A stretch of 18,462 nucleotides of DNA from Sporomusaceae bacterium (GTDB lineage Bacteria > Bacillota > Negativicutes > DSM-13327). A program made the translations under genes and the position numbers. This document shows, one piece after another, positions 1-6,356 of the stretch (within the stretch, counting starts at the first letter, position 1; the number at the start of each line of letters is the position of its first letter). The notes under the pieces were generated by a model. It saw only the letters and a program-made list of their open reading frames with translations. It had not been told where the DNA came from and made no database searches. Where the stretch lies: positions 1 to 18,462 of the forward strand of contig JAPUES010000102.1 of the NCBI GenBank assembly GCA_027492445.1, in the 5' to 3' direction.

Positions 1-267
1 CTTGCTCACAAATGGCTTGTTGATATCCATCCCTATGTTGATGGTAATGGTAGAACCGCACGTCTGCTGATGAATTTACTTTTTATGCATTATGGCTATG
101 GTATTGTATCTATTCCGCCTGTATTGAGGGTGGAATACATTGATGCGCTTCGTACATCACAACGTGCTAACCAACCGGATGCAGAACCATTTATCAAGTT
201 GATTGCAGAATGCACCATAGAAACCCAAAAAGATTATTGTAGGCTTTTACGCATAAATACGAATTAA
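1..267 (+). CDS. Fic domain protein, C-terminal part (5' end outside window)
   Basis: The reading frame is open from base 1 and ends in TAA at 265-267. The first ATG at 70 is internal, because the upstream codons in the same frame encode the complete Fic active-site motif HPYVDGNGRT (bases 28-57), with the catalytic His and the phosphate-binding loop. Fic proteins transfer AMP or another phosphate-containing group onto hydroxyl side chains of target proteins; many act as toxins or as regulators of host or phage factors. Only 88 residues are visible, so any N-terminal inhibitory helix, HTH domain or antitoxin partner cannot be judged. It faces the convergent AlbA_2 regulator and lies in the presumed sigK-intervening element. 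The family call is firm; target and role are unknown. Confidence 0.85.
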   Translation, partial: LAHKWLVDIHPYVDGNGRTARLLMNLLFMHYGYGIVSIPPVLRVEYIDALRTSQRANQPDAEPFIKLIAECTIETQKDYCRLLRINTN

Positions 268-320
268 AAAACAAACAATACTTAAAAACCTCTGCTTGCT
301 ATTTTAAGCTTTCTACTGAT

Positions 321-374
321 AATCTAACCATTCTAACCAGATGATTTGACAAAACTGGTTAGAATGGTTAGATT
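321..374 (+). promoter_or_regulatory. 20-bp perfect inverted repeat with embedded TTGACA / TAGATT promoter (operator copy 1)
   Basis: Bases 321-340 and 355-374 are perfect reverse complements separated by 14 nt. Each arm contains two TCTAACCA half-sites spaced 9 bp apart, or one such pair in inverted orientation. On the plus strand, TTGACA (346-351) and TAGATT (369-374) are 17 bp apart, a good sigma-A arrangement that would fire into the 3' end of the AlbA_2 gene. The same design recurs at 1767-1819 as the promoter of that gene. A T-run begins at the end of the second arm, so the hairpin could also end Fic transcription. Operator function is inferred. Confidence 0.55.
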
Positions 375-431
375 TTTAAGTCATTGAAGCCGTTTCTAAC
401 TTTTCCCAGAATTATCATTACCTAAACATAT

Positions 432-1736
432 TTATTGAAAAGGACGATAGCATGTGGTTTTTCCCTTACCTTCCTGAATAAGCTGCCCATTTTTCATCAT
501 TTTTTTTAACAAGCGTCCACTGGTTGTCTGTCCGATACCTAACAGCTTTTCAACTTCCTTCCGTGTAACCATACCTTGCTGCCTCGCGAGCTGTATTACT
601 TTTTCCTCTGGGCTGTCACTTTCATCGCTTAGCTGTTTCTTCTCAGTCTGAGCATTTAGATTTGGCAGGATAATCTTAAAAGCATTATCTGATGTTTCAA
701 TCTGCGGCGTCTTTCCACTTCCTTCATAAACATTCATAATCTTTCGCATACCAGTTCCGTAGGCTTCAATCAGTTCCAAACGATAAAACACGTTTGCCAG
801 CTTAGTGTTACGGCAAACAGAAATACCCATCATCACATCATTCAGTGTTACCCCGGAAACAAGACCGCCAATTGAGGTAAATTCCATTCTGTCGCCATAG
901 ATACTGATGAGCGTACTGGCTCTGAACGAGTATTCCCGGTGTACAAGGGAATTTAGCAGAGCCTCTCTGACAGCCACCTCCGGGTAATCCCTCGTATCGA
1001 TACGCCGTAGCTTATCAAAAGTGGAGCGGGTCTGATTGTGAAAATCGATATAATCATAAACCTCTGCCATCTGTTTAAACAGAGAGCTGGAAAATTCTTT
1101 CCGATCTTTAAATACACTCTGATTGGTTCCCTCAAAAACAGCAGCCTTAATGGTATGCACACATTGCTCGGAAAGAAGTAGTCCAAGATTGGTATATATA
1201 CTATCCTGATTTATAATTCCGAGTGTTTTCATTTGAATCGGCCCAAACAGAACATTTCTTTCTAAAAACTCTTTTTGTGCCGCCACAAAAGTCAATTCCT
1301 GCTCTAGCGAACGCATTTCCTCAAAACTGTCTCCATCGGTTTCTTTAATCATTCGCCGAATTGCTGTATCTGTGGCTGGTACAGAAGAATATCCTTGCCG
1401 AACATAAACACCTTCAGGGCGCAATCCCTTTTTTGCAATATAATAAGGACGTTCTGTTCCGCGCTGAATATCAACGGCAATTATGCTCTTTCCCTCTACT
1501 TTCAGGGTTTCATAATGAAGAAACATTGTCAAATCTGGTTTAATCGCGTCGCGAACCATGTTACTGATCTGCAACGCTGCCCCATCTGGATCGTCCATGC
1601 CGATAACTTCACCATTATCTTGAATGCCTATGTAAATTTTTCCACCCTCGCAGTTTGCAAAAGCTATAATTTCTTTTTTTATATCGTCTACAATGATAGT
1701 TTTTAATTCTACAGTTTCGCTTTCCCGAAAAGTCAT
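432..1736 (-). CDS. AlbA_2 (Schlafen-type) domain / HATPase_c_4 / wHTH transcriptional regulator
   Basis: This is a 434-residue protein. The N-terminal ~140 residues form an AlbA_2 DNA-binding domain: an ESETVELK motif near residues 5-12, then IIAFANCEGGKIYIGIQDNG, typical of the family. Residues about 250-345 match the divergent ATPase-like HATPase_c_4 region (VREALLNSLVHREY, later EAYGTGMRKI). The last ~55 residues read as a winged helix (TRKEVEKLLGIGQTTSGRLLKKM). ATG at 1734-1736 is preceded by AGGAGG at 1744-1749 with 7-nt spacing, so the start is well supported. A TTGACA/TAGAAT promoter lies directly upstream, wrapped in an inverted-repeat operator that recurs just past its stop codon, suggesting autoregulation. 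Related proteins are common in mobile elements and near phage-defence genes; the exact role is unknown. Confidence 0.85.
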   Translation of the reverse strand: MTFRESETVELKTIIVDDIKKEIIAFANCEGGKIYIGIQDNGEVIGMDDPDGAALQISNMVRDAIKPDLTMFLHYETLKVEGKSIIAVDIQRGTERPYYIAKKGLRPEGVYVRQGYSSVPATDTAIRRMIKETDGDSFEEMRSLEQELTFVAAQKEFLERNVLFGPIQMKTLGIINQDSIYTNLGLLLSEQCVHTIKAAVFEGTNQSVFKDRKEFSSSLFKQMAEVYDYIDFHNQTRSTFDKLRRIDTRDYPEVAVREALLNSLVHREYSFRASTLISIYGDRMEFTSIGGLVSGVTLNDVMMGISVCRNTKLANVFYRLELIEAYGTGMRKIMNVYEGSGKTPQIETSDNAFKIILPNLNAQTEKKQLSDESDSPEEKVIQLARQQGMVTRKEVEKLLGIGQTTSGRLLKKMMKNGQLIQEGKGKTTCYRPFQ

Positions 1737-1766
1737 CCGTTTACCTCCTAAAAATTCCCTAACTAT

Positions 1767-1819
1767 ATTCTAACCGTTCTAACCATTCTTGTCAATCATT
1801 TGGTTAGAATGGTTAGAAT
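1767..1819 (-). promoter_or_regulatory. Promoter and dyad operator of the AlbA_2 regulator (operator copy 2)
   Basis: On the minus strand, TTGACA (complement of 1790-1795) is followed after 17 bp by TAGAAT (complement of 1767-1772), close to the sigma-A consensus. The element sits inside a 19-bp inverted repeat (1767-1785 and 1801-1819, one mismatch) made of TCTAACCA half-sites. The inner half-sites fill the spacer and -10 region and the outer arm lies upstream of -35. A protein bound here would block polymerase. The half-sites and the central sequence match operator copy 1 at 321-374. Confidence 0.65.
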
Positions 1820-1895
1820 TTTGAAGAAATAGACACTGGATGGATATGAATAAGTGGTTTCACATATTTGAAATCCAGGAGAGCGTAATTGGTCG

Positions 1896-2501
1896 CTATT
1901 TTTTATTATTACCAAACAATTTCACCCAGGTACTTTTCAAAATTTGAATAGTATCCTTTTCCCATTCATTAACCGTATATACATGAAATCCATATAGATC
2001 GCCAAATTCTTTTTTCGTCAGACCCAAGCTTTGCCGCAAAGCCCGTATTTGTCGGCCTTGTCCATTGTATAAAAAAAGATTATACTCATCAAGCAGTGCT
2101 GTGATTTCAACGCCAAAAAGTTCAGCAATTTTACTTAGCTTGTCCAAAGGATAAGGCATTTTTCTGTCTTCCTGTTCATAAGCGCAATAAGTAGCACGAT
2201 GAATTCCAGTTTTCCTAGCTACCTCTTTCTGCTGCAGTCCTTTTTTATGTCTGTAATAACGTAGCTTGTCTGACACTGTAGCCATTTCAGACGGATCAGC
2301 ATATTTAATATTAAACCGTTCTGCTTCAAGTAAATTGCGTGGTTGCAATAATTGAAAGCGGTGAATATATAATGGTGCATACTTGATACCGCCGAGAGAA
2401 TGGTAGCTCATTATATGCATATGGTTAGCAAGACGTATAAATGGATGCCATTGTCCATGATAACGAATCTGATTAGTATAATCCAGTTCATTTCGAGCCA
2501 C
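1896..2501 (-). CDS. XRE-family regulator with two helix-turn-helix domains
   Basis: The protein has 201 residues if read from GTG at 2499-2501. A first HTH_3 domain spans about residues 76-130 (VSDKLRYYRHKKGLQQKEVARKTG onwards, with GIHRATYCAYEQ as the recognition region). A second, shorter HTH spans about 146-190 (IRALRQSLGLTKKEFGDLYG). The first ~70 residues are rich in His and aromatic residues, match no domain I can name, and look like a conserved N-terminal arm. The GTG overlaps the TAG stop of truncated sigK by one base (TAGTG) and lacks a convincing Shine-Dalgarno, so translation may be coupled to sigK or start further in. Being the first gene inside the presumed element, it could control excision or the element genes; that is inference. 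Confidence 0.75.
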   Translation of the reverse strand: MARNELDYTNQIRYHGQWHPFIRLANHMHIMSYHSLGGIKYAPLYIHRFQLLQPRNLLEAERFNIKYADPSEMATVSDKLRYYRHKKGLQQKEVARKTGIHRATYCAYEQEDRKMPYPLDKLSKIAELFGVEITALLDEYNLFLYNGQGRQIRALRQSLGLTKKEFGDLYGFHVYTVNEWEKDTIQILKSTWVKLFGNNKK

Positions 2502-2851
2502 TATGTTAGTATAGCATTTTCAATGCATCGAGCCGCATAGGTTGCCAAGCGAATTTTCTTCCCTAAATCAAAGGTGTTAATGGCTTTGATTAATCCAATG
2601 GTACCAATGGAAATCAGATCATCAACATCTTCACCAGTATTGTCAAATTTTTTAACAATATGTGCTACTAATCTTAAATTCCGCTCTACTAAAACACTTT
2701 TAGCGTTCATATCTCCATTTTTAAACTTTTCTAAGTAGAGCTGTTCTTCCTTTTCGGGAAGCGGTAATGGAAAGGTATTATTGGCTACATAAGCTGCTAA
2801 TAAAGACATACCATTCATAATGGACGCCGCTATTGCTACAAGAAAAGACAC
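2501..2851 (-). CDS. sigK: Pro-sigma-K N-terminal half (SpoIVCB-like), interrupted
   Basis: Sigma-K directs late mother-cell transcription during sporulation. About 116 residues are present: a hydrophobic pro-sequence (SFLVAIAASIMNGMSLLAA, then YVANN), followed by region 1.2/2 signatures including ERNLRLVAHIVKKF, NTGEDVDDLISIGTIGLIKA and LATYAARCIEN. The frame then ends AILT-stop, where intact sigma-K would continue through regions 3 and 4. I chose GTG at 2849-2851 because GGGGGTGAG lies 8 nt upstream and this puts the conserved YV at residues 21-22, the usual pro-sequence length; GTG at 2863 is the longer alternative but has no spaced ribosome site. The pro-sequence implies SpoIVFB-type processing. 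The break coincides with the site of skin-element insertion in B. subtilis, pointing to a developmentally excised element rather than simple decay. Confidence 0.85.
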   Translation of the reverse strand: MSFLVAIAASIMNGMSLLAAYVANNTFPLPLPEKEEQLYLEKFKNGDMNAKSVLVERNLRLVAHIVKKFDNTGEDVDDLISIGTIGLIKAINTFDLGKKIRLATYAARCIENAILT

Positions 2852-2883
2852 CAAAACACTCACCCCCGCACATCACTTGCTTC

Positions 2884-2912
2884 ATTGTATGGGAGAATCT
2901 ACTGTAGTGTGC
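2884..2912 (-). promoter_or_regulatory. Sigma-E-like promoter of sigK
   Basis: On the minus strand, CATACAAT (complement of 2884-2891) is a perfect sigma-E -10 box. It is preceded after 14 bp by GCACACT (complement of 2906-2912), which matches 5 of 7 positions of the GCATATT -35 consensus. It lies about 30 nt upstream of the chosen sigK start. Sigma-E is the expected activator of sigK, which supports the assignment. Confidence 0.6.
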
Positions 2913-2971
2913 CTGTTAATTTTTGCATAATTAGAGTCCTGTCTTATTTAAAAACTTGCACCTAGCTGCCG

Positions 2972-2984
2972 CATATCATATAAT
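2972..2984 (+). promoter_or_regulatory. Candidate promoter for the 29-residue membrane peptide
   Basis: A perfect TATAAT lies at 2979-2984 with a poor -35 (TTGCAC, 2956-2961, 17 bp away). Overlapping it, CATATCATA at 2972-2980 fits the sigma-K -10 pattern CATANNNTA, with AC 16 bp upstream at 2954-2955. Sequence alone does not separate the two readings. Confidence 0.3.
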
Positions 2985-3004
2985 TTCATGAGGAGAGTGA
3001 TAAC

Positions 3005-3094
3005 ATGGAACATTCTATCGGAGATTTTATAATTATATTTGTGGCAGTATTAATCTGTATTTATATGCAATGGAATAAACTATTCCCTGAGTAA
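3005..3094 (+). CDS. Small single-pass membrane peptide, 29 aa
   Basis: An ATG at 3005 opens a 29-codon frame ending in TAA at 3092-3094. AGGAG at 2991-2995 stands 9 nt upstream, and a TATAAT-like box lies before it. The peptide begins MEHSIGDF, has a hydrophobic run of about 13-15 residues (IIIFVAVLICIY), and ends MQWNKLFPE, so one membrane-spanning helix with a short polar tail is likely. It is divergent from sigK and convergent with yyaC. I do not recognise a family. The good ribosome site and the membrane-peptide composition argue for a real gene; its length makes chance a serious alternative. A sporulation role is suggested only by its neighbours. Confidence 0.5.
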   Translation: MEHSIGDFIIIFVAVLICIYMQWNKLFPE

Positions 3095-3101
3095 TCTAGG
3101 C

Positions 3102-3671
3102 TTACATAGAAACTTTATGATTATGTACCCCAGTTACAACCGCACCTAATACCTCACCAATACATTTACTTAATTTCATAACAATTGACAATGGTGTATT
3201 TTGTAAATCCGCGTATCCAATGTGTCGACTGGCATTGACAACACCAATTATGGAGATATGCCCCACACAGGGCAGTGGATTGCCTACTGCAATTCCCGCT
3301 TCGATACCCCCTTCCCATATTTCGATGTTTCCAATTTCATGAGAATAACCTAAGCAGGCATCAACGGCAATAATGATTGGTTGATGATATTCTTCTACAA
3401 TTTTCTCCATGACCTGCACTAAGTTACCGCCATGAACAGGACTATCTAAGGTTCCATAAACAATGCTGTTAATTTTTTCTCTAAGGTATGAACCAACGAG
3501 GGGACCTAAGGCATCACCAATATATCGATCCGATCCGATGCACAGTATAATAATGGTTCTACTTTGAAAACCCTTTTGCTGCCGAAGTAAGTTCATAGTA
3601 TAGTTGTACAAGTTCCCATGCTGATAATTATCATTGATATTCATTACCAACTTAGCCCTATCCTTCCCCAT
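3102..3671 (-). CDS. yyaC: YyaC family sporulation protein (DUF1256, spore-protease-like)
   Basis: The 189-residue protein carries the family core CIGSDRYIGDALGPLVG near residues 45-61, followed by VYGTLDSPVHGGNL and IIAVDACLGY. These resemble the fold of the GPR germination protease and hydrogenase-maturation peptidases. YyaC proteins occur in endospore formers and are described as putative sporulation proteases; the substrate is not established. The open frame extends upstream to 3773, but that stretch is low-complexity and runs into a terminator hairpin. ATG at 3669-3671 has CTCCC (complement: GGGAG) 8 nt upstream, so I place the start there. The stop lies 7 nt past the convergent small-peptide gene. 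Confidence 0.8.
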   Translation of the reverse strand: MGKDRAKLVMNINDNYQHGNLYNYTMNLLRQQKGFQSRTIIILCIGSDRYIGDALGPLVGSYLREKINSIVYGTLDSPVHGGNLVQVMEKIVEEYHQPIIIAVDACLGYSHEIGNIEIWEGGIEAGIAVGNPLPCVGHISIIGVVNASRHIGYADLQNTPLSIVMKLSKCIGEVLGAVVTGVHNHKVSM

Positions 3672-3744
3672 CCATCCATCTCCCTTCTTCACCCTTACTA
3701 TATATATTCTTTTCATGGAATATATTACCATCTTTTTTCCTTTA

Positions 3745-3785
3745 AAAAAAACCCTCTTTGCCAAGCTTAGCAAAGAGGGTTTTTC
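3745..3785. terminator. Bidirectional Rho-independent terminator between divergent genes
   Basis: An A-run is followed by ACCCTCTTTGC, an 8-nt loop region (CAAGCTTA), GCAAAGAGGGT and a T-run, a strong stem with U-tracts in both directions. It lies between the divergent starts of yyaC and the Na/Pi symporter, an unusual position for a terminator. Confidence 0.75.
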
Positions 3786-3855
3786 CTAATCAAAATTCTA
3801 TAAAATCCATTCCTATCATACATTATATTGCCACGTTTAATTTGGAGGTAATGCA

Positions 3856-4788
3856 ATGTATATAAGCATCATCCTTAGTCTAATGGGTATACTACTACTC
3901 TTAGGCGGTATTTTTTTCATGCGTCTTGGACTGCAAAAACTTCTATTACACAAATTAAAAGAGTTATTGAGTCAATTAACAAAACAACCTTGGCGTAGCG
4001 TCTTATTTGGTACCTTTGCTGCGGCACTGATGCAAAGCAGCACTGCTGTCTCCCTGTTAACCATTACCCTTGTAAGTGCAGAATATTTATCCTTTTATCA
4101 AGGTCTCGGTATTATTCTTGGTGCTAATATCGGCACTTGTTCTACGGTTCAATTAATGACGATCTCAGTTCCCCAAGATATCTTTCTGCCTTTTTTCATC
4201 TTTTTTATATTCATTACCATCACAATAAAAAGACTACGCAATGTAGGAATGGCGATTTCTGGATTACTAAGTATGTTTATTGGCATTACAATGCTATCAA
4301 ATGCGTTAGGTGCCCTGTCTCAGTTTACCACACTAATTGAATATATGGTCGCCGCCAAAGAAAATCCTCTTTACGGCATCCTCGGCGGCATTATTATGAC
4401 TCTTCTTTTTCAATCTAGTAGCGCGGCAACAGGAGTTATTATGATACTAGCAAGTGAAGGTATGATGGATCTGACGACGGCTAGCTATGTTGTATATGGG
4501 AACAATATTGGTTCTTGTCTCTCTTCTCTTATTGTCGGGGCTGCTGGAACACTAGCTGCCAAACGCATAGCTGTAGCTCATGTACTACTTAATATCCTAG
4601 GGGTTATGTTTTTTTTACCTATTACAACCCTACTTACCAAAACAGCCACCTTCATCACAGCAGATTTTGCCGGACAGGTGGCTATTATACATACCCTCTT
4701 TAATATTATATCTTCATTAGCGGTAGTACCTATTATGCACCAATACACTAATTTAATTTACTTTTTAATCCCTGGCAAGGGTAGATGA
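3856..4788 (+). CDS. Na/Pi cotransporter family protein (YqeW-like, no PhoU domain)
   Basis: This 310-residue integral membrane protein belongs to the type II Na+/phosphate symporter family (NptA/SLC34). It shows the inverted-repeat signature twice: MQSSTAVSLLTIT followed by GANIGTC, and FQSSSAATGVIMI followed by YGNNIGSC. Both halves have several hydrophobic helices. It ends after the transport domain, so the C-terminal PhoU-like domain of longer relatives is absent, as in B. subtilis YqeW (about the same length). ATG at 3856 follows GGAGG at 3843-3847. The last 24 bases overlap the convergent znuB gene. Phosphate as substrate is a family inference. Confidence 0.85.
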   Translation: MYISIILSLMGILLLLGGIFFMRLGLQKLLLHKLKELLSQLTKQPWRSVLFGTFAAALMQSSTAVSLLTITLVSAEYLSFYQGLGIILGANIGTCSTVQLMTISVPQDIFLPFFIFFIFITITIKRLRNVGMAISGLLSMFIGITMLSNALGALSQFTTLIEYMVAAKENPLYGILGGIIMTLLFQSSSAATGVIMILASEGMMDLTTASYVVYGNNIGSCLSSLIVGAAGTLAAKRIAVAHVLLNILGVMFFLPITTLLTKTATFITADFAGQVAIIHTLFNIISSLAVVPIMHQYTNLIYFLIPGKGR

Positions 4789-5607
4789 CCCCTTCCACTT
4801 TTCCTTTAGTATAAGCCCTTCTCTAATAACTACGGTACTGATATAAAGCAATATCGCCGTCATTACAATCGTTCCGCCTGGTGCAATATCTAAATAAAAA
4901 GAAGAAGTTAGACCAATCAATACGGAAACAACAGAAAAAATAACGGCTGCCCCCATAGTCCCTTTAAAGCCTAGTCGCAGTAGATGGGCAGTTGCTACAG
5001 GCACAATCATTAAAGCACTGACTAATAAAATCCCTACCACCGTCATCCCAACCACCACTACGGCAGCTGTTAACATACTAAAGAGCATATTAATGGTTGC
5101 CGTATTAATACCTGCCACACTGGCAATATCTTCATCCAAAGCAATCAAAATAAGCTTATCAAACAGCATATATACAATGCCTAATACCACTGCACCACAA
5201 CCAGCAATAATCATGATATCCATTACGGAAACGGTAATAATACTACCAAATAGGAAACTCAGTAACCCAGCACTGGGCATCCGGGTAATTGTACTAAAAA
5301 TAATTGCCATAGCAATACCTGAATAAAAAAAGATAGCTAGGCCCATATCCGCAAACTCAGCATGTTTACGCCGAACTAATTCAATGCCGGCAGCACCGAT
5401 CATCGTAAGAAGAAGGGCTCCAAGGACTGGATATATCCCGAGCATATATCCTCCCGTTACACCTGCAAAAGCGATATGTCCTAGTCCATCACCAATCAAA
5501 GACTGACGGCGCACCACTACAAAGCTACCGATTACAGGGCAAACAATTGCCGTTATAATACCAGCGAGTAAGGCTCGCTGCATAAAATCATATTGTAAAA
5601 AATCCAT
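4765..5607 (-). CDS. znuB: Zinc ABC transporter permease
   Basis: The 280-residue protein is an ABC-3 family permease (ZnuB/AdcB/MntB type) with about eight hydrophobic helices. Family signatures are RRQSLIGDGLGHIAFAGV near residues 33-50, which includes the metal-permease SLxGDxLxHxxxAG pattern, and GILLVSALMIVPVATA near 190-205. It would form the inner-membrane channel for a divalent metal. It is the last gene of zur-znuC-znuB; the Fur-family gene in the same operon makes zinc the most likely substrate, although manganese permeases look similar. Its 3' end overlaps the convergent Na/Pi symporter gene by 24 nt. ATG 5605-5607 is preceded by GGAGTGATGAT. Confidence 0.85.
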   Translation of the reverse strand: MDFLQYDFMQRALLAGIITAIVCPVIGSFVVVRRQSLIGDGLGHIAFAGVTGGYMLGIYPVLGALLLTMIGAAGIELVRRKHAEFADMGLAIFFYSGIAMAIIFSTITRMPSAGLLSFLFGSIITVSVMDIMIIAGCGAVVLGIVYMLFDKLILIALDEDIASVAGINTATINMLFSMLTAAVVVVGMTVVGILLVSALMIVPVATAHLLRLGFKGTMGAAVIFSVVSVLIGLTSSFYLDIAPGGTIVMTAILLYISTVVIREGLILKEKWKGSSTLARD

Positions 5608-5619
5608 ATCATCACTCCA

Positions 5620-6345
5620 TCACCCTGTATAATACCATAAATGACGCGCCCCAGCGTGTGTCGCATCAAACTCTAAGCTGCTACCATAAAAACATAATCC
5701 TTTATTAATACATGCTACTTTATTAGCACAATGAATGGCTTTATCAATATCATGAGACACCATCACCACAGTAATCCCTAGATTTTTATTTAAGGTTCCT
5801 AATAAATCATAAATACGGGCACTTGCTTCATAATCAATACCACTCGTTGGTTCATCTAATAGCAACAGTTCAGGGTTGGATGCTAAAGCCATGGCCACCA
5901 TCACCCTTTGTTGCTGTCCTCCGGAAAGTTCACCAATGCGGCGTTGACGAAGATTTTCTACACCTACTAGCTCTAACATATGATTCACGATATGTTTCGT
6001 TGCCTGATGATTCTTCCTGGTTATGGTTGGACCTAGGGTTAAGCCTAGAGATACGATTTCCGCAACAGTAGCCGGAAAACCTAAAACATTCTTACCATAA
6101 TTTTGGGGAACATAGCCAATTAAGCCTTGTACCCTTGCCGTAGAAATATCTTTTCCCCCAATCATTACCTTGCCACTTTTAGGCTTAATCAGCCCTGCCA
6201 TAATTTTTAGCATGGTACTTTTTCCAGCTCCATTTGGTCCTACGACTGCTACAAAATCACCTTTTGTAATAGTCATAGAGATATCTTTTAGTACCACATT
6301 ATAATCATAGGCAAATTCAATATTAGATAATATAACTTCAAACAT
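5620..6345 (-). CDS. znuC: Zinc ABC transporter ATP-binding protein
   Basis: This 241-residue ABC ATPase has a Walker A motif GPNGAGKST (residues 36-44), a Q-loop in VPQNYG, the signature LSGGQQQR near 138-145, Walker B LLLLDEPTSG near 158-167, and an H-loop in VMVSHD. It would power the ZnuB permease encoded 12 nt downstream and is preceded by zur with an 11-nt gap, so the three genes form one operon. No substrate-binding lipoprotein (ZnuA) gene is in the operon or elsewhere in the window. Length is normal for the family. Confidence 0.88.
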   Translation of the reverse strand: MFEVILSNIEFAYDYNVVLKDISMTITKGDFVAVVGPNGAGKSTMLKIMAGLIKPKSGKVMIGGKDISTARVQGLIGYVPQNYGKNVLGFPATVAEIVSLGLTLGPTITRKNHQATKHIVNHMLELVGVENLRQRRIGELSGGQQQRVMVAMALASNPELLLLDEPTSGIDYEASARIYDLLGTLNKNLGITVVMVSHDIDKAIHCANKVACINKGLCFYGSSLEFDATHAGARHLWYYTG

Positions 6346-6356
6346 TTTGCTTCTCC

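Larger units (their letters stand above)
1..2514. mobile_element. Presumed sigK-intervening (skin-like) element, one end; continues beyond the left edge
   Basis: The sigK reading frame runs normally from the right and then breaks off in the middle of conserved region 2, after the codons for CIEN. B. subtilis skin and its clostridial analogues split sigK at the same place through a serine recombinase. Left of the break, the content changes from sporulation and housekeeping genes to accessory ones (XRE regulator, AlbA_2 regulator, Fic protein). The expected recombinase and the C-terminal half of sigK are not in the window, so they would lie left of base 1. The junction is placed at the AATG of GAAAATG (complement of about 2515-2521). 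The element extent and its ability to excise are inference. Confidence 0.6.

Noticed and set aside
451..480. Tiny plus-strand frame (9 codons) after the left operator, with AAAGGA upstream
   Set aside because: Too short to support, and it lies antisense to the 3' end of the AlbA_2 gene; the ribosome-like motif is easily chance.
953..1186. Minus-strand 77-codon frame inside the AlbA_2 gene
   Set aside because: Shadow frame of the well-supported 434-residue gene, with no ribosome site and no family resemblance.
3672..3773. N-terminal extension of yyaC to ATG 3773
   Set aside because: The stretch includes the terminator hairpin and lacks a ribosome site, while ATG 3671 has GGGAG at 8 nt.
3814..3835. 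CATACATT upstream of the Na/Pi symporter read as a sigma-E -10 box
   Set aside because: No acceptable -35 at 14-15 bp, and AT-rich DNA gives such matches by chance.
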